A stretch of 64,000 nucleotides of DNA, from positions 62,001-126,000 of the forward strand of contig JBEULC010000005.1 of assembly GCA_045504435.1 (NCBI GenBank). The letters are read 5' to 3'. Positions 55,298 through 64,000 of the stretch are shown one piece after another. The notes below the pieces were generated by a model. The model was not told the DNA's origin, did not search any database, and saw only the letters and a program-made list of their open reading frames with translations. The DNA is from JBEULC01 sp045504435 (GTDB lineage: Bacteria > Pseudomonadota > Alphaproteobacteria > WRAU01 > Hepatincolaceae). How positions within the stretch are numbered: the first letter of the stretch is position 1; each line of letters begins with the position of its first letter. A program made the position numbers and the translations under genes.

Positions 55298-55794
55298 AGC
55301 ATTTACAAGCCCTTACTTCCTTTTTTATCTATTTTGCGATTATCCTGCAGCTTTATTCAACAACCCCTACACATTAAATTTTATATTTTTAAGGGCTATT
55401 ATATCTAAATATAGCAAGGTTATAGCCAAAATAATACTTGCTAAAAAATAATTATCCTGAAAAGCAAGCATATTGTTACAGGCCTTTTATAAAATAAAGC
55501 AAATTTACTAATAATATAGAGCAATTAATAAGGGTAAATAGATATAGGGCGCAAATCCTAAAATATAATATTTATTAGTTCCAATAAAAATCAAATTATT
55601 CTGTAAACAGGTATCTAAATTTATTTATATAGGTATCTCACTAAGAAAATTAAAAATTATCTCTATACTATATTATAAGTCTACAGGATTAGTTAGAGAT
55701 TTATCTTATGTAAATAACTATTAAGTGATAATTAATAGGCCTTAAAGTTAGTATACTTTAGGGCCTATGTCATTTAAGAATAGATTTATATAAA
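55298..55794. other. Intergenic region, convergent gene ends
   Basis: About 500 bases between dnaB and the minus-strand beta-barrel gene. Apart from a hairpin at 55735-55768 I see nothing notable; no sizeable frame is present. Confidence 0.5.
55735..55768 (-). terminator. Terminator-like hairpin after the beta-barrel gene
   Basis: ATAGGCCTTAAAG (55735-55747) pairs with CTTTAGGGCCTAT (55756-55768) with one wobble, around an 8-base loop. It starts 27 bases beyond the stop of the minus-strand outer-membrane gene. No T run follows. Confidence 0.6.
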
Positions 55795-56508
55795 TTAGAT
55801 GTAATACTTCACTTTTACACCTAAAGTATGAGATAAATAACTTTTAAGTTTAGCATTTACCATAAGATCTACCCCTGAGCTTACAGGAGTAATTAAATCA
55901 TATTTGGTGCTTGCATCAAGATAACCAAAATTATATTCCACTGCTAAAGCGAATTTATTTGATAAATTATATTGAGCTCCTGCAATTAGCATTGCCCCAA
56001 AATTTGCCAGGCTTTTTGAGCCAAAATCAATGGTAGATCCGGCTTGCGTGCCACTTGCAACTGCAGCTTTTAGCTCATCTTCACCCATTACTAATCCAAC
56101 ACCTGCTCCCACATATGGATTAATTTTTTCTTTAGGTAAAAACTTATAATAACCTTTTAACATAATATTATGAGTGTTTACTTTATTAGTAGTTGTAGAG
56201 TCATCATTAGTATATTTAAATTCATTTTTTGCATAAGAATAATTAATTTCTGTAGAAAAATTACCAAATTCATACCCATATGCTAAAGCAGGAACAATAG
56301 CAGTACCTTTAGAATTAAGCGTAGGGGTAATGCTTGTGCTTCCTGGCAAATTTACTCCACCGGCAAGGAGTTGTGTATTAAGATTAAATTTTCTATCGCT
56401 AGTTAGTTCTCCTCCTAATCCCCCTGTTACATACCTTCTTTCTTTAGCCTTTAAGTTAGTACTTAGGGCTGCTATCAATAACATTGTAAAAATAACTTTG
56501 ATTTTCAT
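55795..56508 (-). CDS. Outer-membrane beta-barrel protein (opacity/OmpA-like surface antigen)
   Basis: 237 residues. A signal peptide (MKIKVIFTMLLIAALSTNLKA) precedes alternating hydrophobic strands typical of an eight-stranded barrel, e.g. VPALAYGYEFGNFSTEINYSY, INPYVGAGVGLVMG and ALAVEYNFGYLDA, ending in LGVKVKYYI. It resembles Msp2/P44- and Opa-like barrels. The role could be adhesion or porin activity. GAGGATATA precedes the ATG. It interrupts the dnaB-alr order found in relatives. Confidence 0.8.
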   Translation of the reverse strand: MKIKVIFTMLLIAALSTNLKAKERRYVTGGLGGELTSDRKFNLNTQLLAGGVNLPGSTSITPTLNSKGTAIVPALAYGYEFGNFSTEINYSYAKNEFKYTNDDSTTTNKVNTHNIMLKGYYKFLPKEKINPYVGAGVGLVMGEDELKAAVASGTQAGSTIDFGSKSLANFGAMLIAGAQYNLSNKFALAVEYNFGYLDASTKYDLITPVSSGVDLMVNAKLKSYLSHTLGVKVKYYI

Positions 56509-56917
56509 TATATCCTCTATAATTGGTTATATATTATAAGCTGTATGCTAATTAGAATAATTTCTAACAAAACTTTATCAACCTATAATTAAGGGTTATT
56601 ATAATAATATTAACAAGATAAGTACACCTTTAAATTGTGTGAGGTAAATAGTAGCAATTTAAAGATCTAAGAAAGGTATTTCATCAAAGGTTATATCCAC
56701 AGTTAAATATAGCTAAAAAATCTCTCTTCTTTGGTAATATATCTATATTATGTCTATAATCCTATTATATATGAAGATTATCAAGCAAAAATAAATTGTA
56801 GGTAAAATTTAATAGTTTATTCATGTTAGTAATTTAAAATTATTGTATAATGTAAGTTTAAACTTTAGAAATTTTATAATATCATTACTTTTAACTAACA
56901 AAATTCATATATAAATT
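56509..56917. other. Divergent intergenic region before alr
   Basis: 409 bases containing promoters for the beta-barrel gene (minus) and alr (plus). A TATAAT at 56846-56851 is a candidate alr -10 box, but no matching -35 is evident. No frame or strong repeat is present. Confidence 0.5.
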
Positions 56918-58279
56918 ATGCATACAAATTTGCCCCCTCCCAAAGATAAGCTTTATTTCCTTCATAAAGAAGATAATCATGGTTTTATTAGTAAAGAAGG
57001 TAAACTTGATTTTATTCGTAAAGAAACTATAAAACATGGCACCACACTTTTGGTAGATATTGCTGCTCTTGCTGAAAATTATAAAATGATTGGCAGCCAT
57101 TGCCCTACTGCTAAAGTCTCTGCAGTTATTAAAAATAATGCTTATGGATTAGGAGTGGAAAATATCGCTCCTGTGCTTTATAACAGTGGTTGCAGAGATT
57201 TTTTTGTCTCAACCTTTACAGAAGCCTTAGAACTTAAGCTTTATCAATTTGGCTCTAATTCTCCTTTATTTAATAATAGATTTAATGGTAAAGAATCTTA
57301 TATTTATAAGGGCTTAAAGAGGGATAATCATGCAGTTATTCCACCATATGTTAAGGGAACTATAAATAGAAATGGAGAGCTAAATGTAAAGATAAAAGGT
57401 AGCTCTCACCTTAACGATCAAGTTAATATTTATGTTTTACATGGTCTATTAGAAGGCCAAGAGGAAGAGTTTTATAAAAATAATTTAGTTCCTGTTTTAA
57501 ATACCTTAAGTCAAATAAAATTATGGAATAATTTTGCTATAAAACAAAATGTAAAATTACCTTGCATTTTGCATTTAGAAACTGGGCTTTTACGTTTAGG
57601 ATTAATTTCTGAGGATGTAAATCAGCTTCATAACCACCCAGAACTTTTTGAAAATCTAAATATAATTTATATAATGTCACACTTTGCACGTGCTGATGAA
57701 GATAATCACCCTTCAGTAAAAGAGCAATATGATAACTTTGTTAATCAAATTAGATTATTGCCTAAAAGTAGATATTCACTTTGCTCATCTTATGGAATTT
57801 ATACTAATAATGATTTCCATTTAGATTTAATTAGACCAGCTATCTCGCTTTATGGGGGTAATCCTATGCCCTACAAACCGAATATAATGAAAAGTGTTAT
57901 TTATTTAAACAGTAGTATCTTTCAAATTAAAGATATTAAAGCAGGAGATAAAGTAGGTTATGGTCATACATGGCAGGCTACTAAAGATGGTAAAATAGGC
58001 ATATTACCTATAGGGTATGCCGATGGCGTTTTAAGAAGTAGCAGTAATAAAGGTTTTGTCTATATTGATAATATTAAAGTTAATATGATAGGCCGGGTTT
58101 CTATGGACTTAGTTGCTATAGATATTACGGATTTACCTAAGCATCTACAAAAAGAAAAACAAGTAGTAGAAATCATTGGGGATAATATTAGCATTAACTT
58201 AATAGCGCAAAATGCTAATACTATTAATTGTGAAATATTAAATATATTAACTAATAGATATCCTAGATATTTCTTATAA
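56918..58279 (+). CDS. alr: Alanine racemase with N-terminal extension and internal insertion
   Basis: 453 residues against about 360 for the family. It makes D-alanine for peptidoglycan using PLP. The PLP lysine is K72 in AVIKNNAYGLG; the second catalytic Tyr is in DKVGYGHTW; IMSHFARADE, HLDLIRPAISLYGG and MIGRVSMDLVAIDIT are family signatures. About 38 residues precede the usual start. A roughly 60-residue insertion (residues about 112-172, FNGKESYIYKGLKRDNHA...) lies after EALELKLYQFG. The frame is intact. D-Ala synthesis fits the amidase and MltG genes. Confidence 0.93.
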   Translation: MHTNLPPPKDKLYFLHKEDNHGFISKEGKLDFIRKETIKHGTTLLVDIAALAENYKMIGSHCPTAKVSAVIKNNAYGLGVENIAPVLYNSGCRDFFVSTFTEALELKLYQFGSNSPLFNNRFNGKESYIYKGLKRDNHAVIPPYVKGTINRNGELNVKIKGSSHLNDQVNIYVLHGLLEGQEEEFYKNNLVPVLNTLSQIKLWNNFAIKQNVKLPCILHLETGLLRLGLISEDVNQLHNHPELFENLNIIYIMSHFARADEDNHPSVKEQYDNFVNQIRLLPKSRYSLCSSYGIYTNNDFHLDLIRPAISLYGGNPMPYKPNIMKSVIYLNSSIFQIKDIKAGDKVGYGHTWQATKDGKIGILPIGYADGVLRSSSNKGFVYIDNIKVNMIGRVSMDLVAIDITDLPKHLQKEKQVVEIIGDNISINLIAQNANTINCEILNILTNRYPRYFL

Positions 58280-58620
58280 GATTTGTATTCCTTTATAAAT
58301 TCTTATAATTTTATTTTAAATCAAAAGTAATAAAACAAGTCTATTTAATTAGACGTGTTAAGCCAAAGCCATAACAATAAAATTATTAAGATAGGAAGTT
58401 ATTATAATTAACCCTTTTTTGCAGCTAAGAAAGTAGAATATTAGTAGGGTTCTATATTTAAGAAGCAAATTTTAATGGTGTTCTTTATTGAATTTACCTA
58501 GTAACTGCATTTTTACCTTAATTTTCATCTCAATACCTATCCTAAGCTTAGGATTTTTTGGCGTACTTTTTTAAAAATTTACTATTTACTTTCTTTAAAA
58601 TCATCATCCTTTAGAAAATA
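58280..58620. other. Intergenic region, convergent alr and rlmE ends
   Basis: 341 bases without a sizeable frame. A palindrome ATCCTAAGCTTAGGAT followed by TTTTTT (58539-58559) is a terminator candidate; nothing else stands out. Confidence 0.5.
58539..58559 (+). terminator. T-tailed palindromic terminator downstream of alr
   Basis: ATCCTA (58539-58544) and TAGGAT (58549-58554) enclose AGCT and are followed by a T run. It lies 260 bases after the alr stop. Confidence 0.6.
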
Positions 58621-59334
58621 TTATCCTTTTAGGGAAGTATCCTCTAAAAATCTATTGCCCTTAAAGCCTCTAGCAATTAGATAAATTTCATTTGACTCTT
58701 TACGACTAGCAGGAGGTTTAAAATGGTGAACGTTTTGAAAATGTTGTTTAATCATGGCTAAAAGGGTATTTCCTGTGCCTCCTTGAAAAACCTTAGCCAC
58801 CAACGTCCCGTGATCTGCTAAAACTTCCTTAGCAAAATTAAAGCTAAGCTCAACCAAATTCATTATTCTTAAGTGATCTAAAGATTTAGACCCTGTTGTA
58901 TTAGGGGCAATATCACTAATAATCGTATTAGCTTTACCTTTCATGGCAGCTTTGATTTGCTCAATTACCTTTACCTCAGTAAAATCTCCGGTGATAATTT
59001 CTGCATGAGGTACAGGATTAACCGCCAATAAATCTATACAGATGAGCTGCCCTTGCAGATTTTTCTTAAAAATTATATTGCTGGCTACCTGGCTCCATCC
59101 TCCTGGGGCGGCTCCTATATCAATTACCTTATCACCTGGCTTTAAGATATTATATTTATTATTAATTTCAATTAATTTATAAGCAGAGCGTGAATAATAG
59201 CCTTCTTGCTTAGCCGCTCTTACATAAATATCATTAATTTGCCTTTTTAACCATAATTGGGAGGATAATGTCCTTATCTTTTTAGAGCTGATTTTTTGCT
59301 TTAAGTTACTATTTAAAGTATGGGATTTTTTCAT
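58621..59334 (-). CDS. rlmE: 23S rRNA (uridine-2'-O) methyltransferase
   Basis: 237 residues of the FtsJ/RrmJ family, methylating U2552 of 23S rRNA. SRSAYKLIEINNKYNILKPG carries the catalytic K, and VIDIGAAPGGWSQVAS is the SAM-binding motif. SDIAPNTTGSKSLDH (D), VAKVFQGG (K) and PPASRKESNEIYLIARGF (E) complete the K-D-K-E tetrad. The N terminus has a basic extension of about 27 residues. It stands alone. Confidence 0.95.
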   Translation of the reverse strand: MKKSHTLNSNLKQKISSKKIRTLSSQLWLKRQINDIYVRAAKQEGYYSRSAYKLIEINNKYNILKPGDKVIDIGAAPGGWSQVASNIIFKKNLQGQLICIDLLAVNPVPHAEIITGDFTEVKVIEQIKAAMKGKANTIISDIAPNTTGSKSLDHLRIMNLVELSFNFAKEVLADHGTLVAKVFQGGTGNTLLAMIKQHFQNVHHFKPPASRKESNEIYLIARGFKGNRFLEDTSLKG

Positions 59335-59459
59335 ATAATTTTAACCTAAAACTTTTAGAAACATTTTATTTTAAAAGCTATTTCTTTGTCTGCAATTAAT
59401 TTAGCAATTATTAAAATAGGCTTAATTTAATAATTTTTTGCTTTTTTAACAATTTTTTA

Positions 59460-62400
59460 TTAGAAGTCATATTTTATATCAAATTTGATAATGTTATTAG
59501 TATAACTTCCCATGCCTTTATCTAACCCATAAGCAAGCATAGCGGTAAAGCCACTTTTTTTATAAGCTAAACCCAGATTACTTTGTACAGAAACTCCTTG
59601 GTACTCCCCTGTTTTATCTGTAATTAACGTGTTGTGGTTAGTGTGGGTAAAGTTAAATTCAGTTTTAGGTGCAGTATAGCTACGTTGTAAAATATTTAAG
59701 CCAAATATAGGAGTAAGCTTAACATTTTTTTGCTTTAAAAACTCTTCTCTTAAATAATCTTTATAAAGATTAAACCCTAGGCCGAATTCAGTTACTAAGG
59801 TGCTAAAGCCTTTATATGCTAAAGAGGCTGATGAACCATTTTCTTTAATGGCTCCTGAACTAATTCTGCTAAATCCTGCAAAAATATTAGGATTAAATAT
59901 GGCACCATATAAATTTGCGTCTAAGCCCAGTTCTAACTTCGAGCTGATTGCACTTAAAGTATTAGAAGAACGCGCTACTGTATCACGGTTACTACTATAA
60001 GAATTATTCATAAATCCTATATTACGCTGATTATCATACTTAGAACTAGAATACATAACAGAAAATGTACCATAATAATAGGAGGCAAAATAAGTAGCAG
60101 AGCCTCCTAAGCTATATCCACTAATATTAGAATCATAAGATCTATTACTTCCTTTAAGTTTGCCATTATTAAAGCCAATAGCACCAGTTGTAGTTAAATT
60201 ATTTAATAAGCTACCGCTAACCCCTGCTTGAAAATCATTAAAACTACCAGAATAACCTTTAACAAAATTTTTATTGGCTAAATCATTAAAACCAAAATCC
60301 ATGCTTACCCAGGCTTCATAATCATTTTGCGCATAATATTTTTTGCTTTTATCATTTAACACCTTTAAAGCACCCCCACGGCTATTATTCATAGATTGTA
60401 AAAAAATTTCATTATTAATTGGTTTTAAAGCAGTAATATTTTGCCCAATTGATGAAAGATTTTTAAGCGTGCTAAAATCAGCATTAGGAGAGTTATGAGC
60501 AATATATACCTCTTGTTCCTCTTTTATAGTATTAGAACTACCAGAAAAATCTAAAGAGTTAATAATATTAGTAATATTTTGATCACTTTGATTAGCAGCT
60601 ATCATATTATCTATTTTAGTGGCAATAGATAAAGCAGTGCTATCTCCATCATTTAAATAGGATAACATACCTTTATAATTGGTTAAACGCTTGATCTCAA
60701 TCCATAAAGTTTGAGAATTATCTGCAGCAATATCCATTCCTATTTGGGGATTTAACCAATTTTGAGTAATAGTAATATTATTAGCTGCTAAATAAGCGGC
60801 ATCAAAGCCTCCAGTAGTATAAGCTAGATCCCCGTTTTTTATGGTAATTAAATTAAATCTATTAGGGGCTCCTGGTAATAAAAGGCTTGTGCTATTAAGC
60901 TGAATTCCTAGTGAGGCAACAGTAGCAGTAGAGTCTAGATTATTAATATTAAAAAGACTATTAGTGCTTGGGGAAGAAACTAAATTAAAATTAATATTAT
61001 TATCCCCTGCTAAACTATTTGCATTTACTAAGCCTGAAATATTAAAAGTTCCATGATTAGCTGCAGTACCCATATTAGTTACACTATTTACAAAGAAATT
61101 AGTAGAAGCTCCTTTAGCTTGATCAAAGTTAGTGAAATTGCTTTCTCCTTTTCCAATATTTAATGTGGAGTTTGGATTAATAACAGTTTTATTTATATTT
61201 ACTTGGCCATATAAGTTTGTTACAGCAGCGGAAGTGTTAGTGTTGCTGTTTGAGGTAAGAGTATTAATCTGAGCACCTTGATTAACATTTAAAGTACCAA
61301 TATTGTCAAAAGAGTTTAAATAGTTATAACTATTAAGAGTAACAATCCCATTACTATTAACCACCGAAGCGTGAGAAGCGTTAGTAAATATAGCACTATT
61401 AAGGGTGAGGCTTCCACTATCTATTTCTATAGCTTGTGCTGAGTTTACCATATTAATTTGCCCCGCTCCTATAGTCATATTAGAATTAACTATCTTAAAA
61501 TTATCAATGTAACCCTTGATATTAGAAATATTAACATTAGAATTATTTGCTTCTAAACTCCCATAATAATTTAAATTACCTGAAAGATTAAATACAATAT
61601 CTTTAATAATTAATTGATTTGATTTTATATGAATTATTGTACCAAATATTTCATTTATACTTGGTGGAATAAAATTAGCATTTCCTACATTTAAAGTGTT
61701 TTCTGCTAAACTATTACCTTCAATATTAATAACATTAGCCGTAGTAGCATTAATATTAGCAATATTAATATTATTGTTAGCTCCTAAATTAAAATTTAGC
61801 ACATTGCTATTGTTGTTATAAACCGCAGAGTATTCAACATTAATATCTTTAACTGTAAGGTTAGTAGTATTAAAGTTAAAATTTAAAGGCTCAAGTAAAG
61901 CAGAATTCTCTTTAACTTTCACATCTATATTACCTATAGTTAATTTATAATCAACTGAGGAAGTATTATTGATATTAATCCTATCCACATTAGTGTAATT
62001 AATATCGCCCACATCAAGGTTAGCTGATTGCACATCAAGGGTAAAATTATTATCAGAAACGCTTAATTTACCAATAACTCCTGTAGAACCTGTGGAGTCA
62101 CTAATGATTTTTAATTGTGTATCAGCACTATGATTGTCAACAAAAATTAATTGTTTAATATTAAAAGTAGAATTTCCAGTGTTTCTAATAATAAAATTAG
62201 AATTAGCGGAGGTACCAGTATATTTAGGAATTTCAATATTATTAAAGGTGGCATTTGAAGTGGTAGCAAAAGTAAAAACTGAGCCATTCCAATTTTTCAT
62301 AGAAACCTTATCAACTTTAAAAGTGCTTTTGTTTACATCTAAAACTGCTCCATTTTGCATGTCTAAAATAGAAGATCTACTATCTGCAATAAAAGTACTA

Positions 62401-63227
62401 CCTTCACTTAAATAGATATCTTTTACCTGTCCAATGTAAGTGCAATAACCATCACAATTAAGATCACTATTAGATAATGTAATATTACTTAAGTTAGTAA
62501 TGTTTATTGATCCTTTAACTTGTAAGTTAGCATTTTGTAAATTAAGCCTATCCATGGTTGTTAATTGTAAGGCGGTATTAGCTTGATCCGGATTGCCATT
62601 AAATACCGAAGTGTAATAAGGCTTTTTATTGGCATCATTGATAATATTAATAGCACCAATTGTAGAAGTGTTATATTTAAACTCAATTTGATTTAATAAT
62701 AAAGCGCTATTAGTAATATTTATATTTAGGGTTGTAGATACAGATGAAGGTGTAAGCATTGTAGCAGTAAGGTCGAAATCAGTGATCCTAGAAAGGCTTA
62801 ATTTAGAATCATTAACAGCATTAAAATTTACATCTCCTGATAATTGAGTAAAACTATTACTATAATTAGCGTTATGAACAAAAGCTCCTGCATTTAAAGA
62901 AAGGGTGCTGTTATTAAAAGCGATCTTAGCGGCTCCTGAAGCAGAAGGACTACGAATAATTATATCAGTAGATTTGCTTGAAATACCTTGAACAGTTAAA
63001 ATACTATTACTCACGTTAAAGGTATTAGTGGGACTTAAGGTGTGATCAATATCAGATGACCAAGTGGTATCCTTAAATATGTTGATAGGATCGGCCATAA
63101 GATGATTACTAAAGAGGATTTTACAACCAAATATAAAACCATATAACCAAAAAAATTTTAAGGTAAATTTTAGCTTTAGATTCACGTAATTTAAAAAGAA
63201 ATGATTATATAGATTAGTAATTTTCAT
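59460..63227 (-). CDS. Autotransporter outer-membrane beta-barrel protein
   Basis: 1255 residues. An extended signal region (residues 1-45, with FWLYGFIFGCKILF) ends at about MADPIN. The passenger (about 46-970) is Asn/Ile/Ser-rich with repeating short strands (VNISNI, LTVKDINV, NINIANIN), as in a right-handed beta-helix. The last 280 residues form the autotransporter barrel: YEAWVSMDFGFND, NDFQAGVSGSL, GYSLGGSATYFA, IFAGFSRISSG and the terminal FDIKYDF with C-terminal Phe. It would expose or release the passenger at the surface, for adhesion to host cells (inference). GGGAG precedes the ATG. Confidence 0.9.
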   Translation of the reverse strand: MKITNLYNHFFLNYVNLKLKFTLKFFWLYGFIFGCKILFSNHLMADPINIFKDTTWSSDIDHTLSPTNTFNVSNSILTVQGISSKSTDIIIRSPSASGAAKIAFNNSTLSLNAGAFVHNANYSNSFTQLSGDVNFNAVNDSKLSLSRITDFDLTATMLTPSSVSTTLNINITNSALLLNQIEFKYNTSTIGAINIINDANKKPYYTSVFNGNPDQANTALQLTTMDRLNLQNANLQVKGSINITNLSNITLSNSDLNCDGYCTYIGQVKDIYLSEGSTFIADSRSSILDMQNGAVLDVNKSTFKVDKVSMKNWNGSVFTFATTSNATFNNIEIPKYTGTSANSNFIIRNTGNSTFNIKQLIFVDNHSADTQLKIISDSTGSTGVIGKLSVSDNNFTLDVQSANLDVGDINYTNVDRININNTSSVDYKLTIGNIDVKVKENSALLEPLNFNFNTTNLTVKDINVEYSAVYNNNSNVLNFNLGANNNINIANINATTANVINIEGNSLAENTLNVGNANFIPPSINEIFGTIIHIKSNQLIIKDIVFNLSGNLNYYGSLEANNSNVNISNIKGYIDNFKIVNSNMTIGAGQINMVNSAQAIEIDSGSLTLNSAIFTNASHASVVNSNGIVTLNSYNYLNSFDNIGTLNVNQGAQINTLTSNSNTNTSAAVTNLYGQVNINKTVINPNSTLNIGKGESNFTNFDQAKGASTNFFVNSVTNMGTAANHGTFNISGLVNANSLAGDNNINFNLVSSPSTNSLFNINNLDSTATVASLGIQLNSTSLLLPGAPNRFNLITIKNGDLAYTTGGFDAAYLAANNITITQNWLNPQIGMDIAADNSQTLWIEIKRLTNYKGMLSYLNDGDSTALSIATKIDNMIAANQSDQNITNIINSLDFSGSSNTIKEEQEVYIAHNSPNADFSTLKNLSSIGQNITALKPINNEIFLQSMNNSRGGALKVLNDKSKKYYAQNDYEAWVSMDFGFNDLANKNFVKGYSGSFNDFQAGVSGSLLNNLTTTGAIGFNNGKLKGSNRSYDSNISGYSLGGSATYFASYYYGTFSVMYSSSKYDNQRNIGFMNNSYSSNRDTVARSSNTLSAISSKLELGLDANLYGAIFNPNIFAGFSRISSGAIKENGSSASLAYKGFSTLVTEFGLGFNLYKDYLREEFLKQKNVKLTPIFGLNILQRSYTAPKTEFNFTHTNHNTLITDKTGEYQGVSVQSNLGLAYKKSGFTAMLAYGLDKGMGSYTNNIIKFDIKYDF

Positions 63228-64000
63228 TATAAATCTCCCTTAATATAGATAATAACTTAACAAAACATTATCTTGGAGCTATTGCTAAATCCAATTTTAA
63301 TAGTACAACTTATAGCAATATATTTTTATATAGGGAGTATAGCAGATCTTTCAACTTAAATATGCAATTAAATCTTCAATGGAGCTTAAATTTCTTATTT
63401 ACGACAATATTTATAGAATTATTAGTGTAATTACTTAAAGCCTTTAGGAAGATCATACTAAATACCAGCATTAAAACTATCTTGGGTGTAATCTAATCGT
63501 AAATTGCTTTTTAATAACGTAATTTTATAATTGGCCCTTTTATCCATACTTTTCTTAACATTGGCAAAGCTAAATTCAGTTTTAGGAGCACAGTGCAAAT
63601 AATCTTTATAAACATGAATACTTGCTCCAATTTCAGTGATTATCTACACCAAACCCTAGCTTATATCTTATAGGTCACTAAGAGTATTATTAGATTAAGA
63701 TATAAATAATACCATCTCCATTTTAGGAATTATTTAAAACCCATAGTTCTTTCATTGTTGTATTTAAAATTAGAATGCCTCAAAGAAAAACCTGCATAAT
63801 TTTTATAAATAAAATAAGTGGCAGATACTCCTAAGCTATAAACATTAATATTGGAATCATAGGTGCCATTATTGCTTTTAAATTTGCCATTGCCACCTAA
63901 ATAGTGGTAAGAATAATAAATTAAAACAAACTTTAATAATAAAGGAATATAAAATTGTTTATTAAAACCAATTAATTAATATATTTTGGTAGAGCAGTTA
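63228..64000. other. Region upstream of the autotransporter, holding a broken paralogue
   Basis: About 770 bases with no intact gene. The first 200 bases should contain the autotransporter promoter; the rest is the barrel remnant annotated at 63435-63911, possibly extending to the window edge. Confidence 0.6.
63435..63911 (-). pseudogene. Autotransporter beta-barrel remnant, paralogue of the adjacent gene
   Basis: On the minus strand the fragments GTYDSNINVYSLGVSATYF, IYKNYAGFSLRHSNFKYNNE and RTMGFK align with SYDSNISGYSLGGSATYF...KYDNQRNIGF of the neighbouring autotransporter. Further on, APKTEFSFANV and DYTQDSFNAGI align with APKTEFNFTHT and AYKKSGFTAML. Stops and frame changes separate the fragments, and part of the barrel between them is missing. 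It arose by tandem duplication followed by decay. Confidence 0.82.

Overview
The window is AT-rich DNA with short operons separated by long non-coding gaps, several of 0.4 to 1.7 kb. Gene content and order point to a host-associated alphaproteobacterium of the Rickettsiales/Holosporales kind. Two blocks have the usual alphaproteobacterial order: fabD-fabG-acpP-fabF-mltG, divergent from rpsF-rpsR-DUF2232-rplI-dnaB. There are also an AmpD/AmiD-type amidase, MlaC, an ELM1-family protein, an autotransporter and many decaying genes. IspH (MEP pathway) and a cytochrome bo3 oxidase argue against a typical Rickettsia species. The taxon is inferred, not proven.

Layout. 1-1971: 3' end of the cyo (bo3 quinol oxidase) operon. 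3.4-6.4 kb: peptidoglycan amidase, rhodanese and YfcC-type carrier, all on the minus strand. 7.4-10 kb: a short polyprenyl synthase and a LamB-type maltoporin. 10.2-10.7 kb: a diverged direct repeat with a strong hairpin. 10.8-21.3 kb: a minus-strand podovirus-like morphogenesis module (terminase, portal, Bbp19-like protein, scaffold-like protein, capsid, tail tubular A and B, tail fibre). Its portal and tail tubular B genes are each split by a frameshift. 21.7-29.1 kb: an eight-gene Mrp-type cation/proton antiporter operon (E-F-G-A'B-C-D plus two further NuoL/M/N-like subunits). 29.2-29.8 kb: remains of a D-Ala-D-Ala dipeptidase gene with a G10 tract. 29.8-32.7 kb: a methyltransferase, TatA, a lipoprotein, a flavodoxin-fold oxidoreductase and a small membrane protein. 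33.3-36.0 kb: two tRNA-Lys genes (CUU and UUU) flanking rarA and an integrase remnant.

36.5-45.7 kb carries housekeeping genes: coaD, gyrA, an ELM1-family gene, ispH, mlaC, a CCA-adding enzyme and mltG. 45.7-50.9 kb is the fatty-acid cluster, with an unusual 1.7 kb gap between acpP and fabF that holds palindromes and a terminator-like hairpin. 51.2-55.3 kb is the ribosomal protein/dnaB operon. 55.8-63.2 kb holds a beta-barrel protein, an alanine racemase with an insertion, rlmE and a 1255-residue autotransporter. A broken paralogue of the autotransporter barrel follows up to the window edge.

I do not see a clearly new, complete biological system. The strongest leads are the phage structural module without replication or integration genes, the pattern of lysine loss across the three antiporter pump subunits, the palindromic element at 35.02-35.08 kb, and the enlarged acpP-fabF gap with a possible small RNA.
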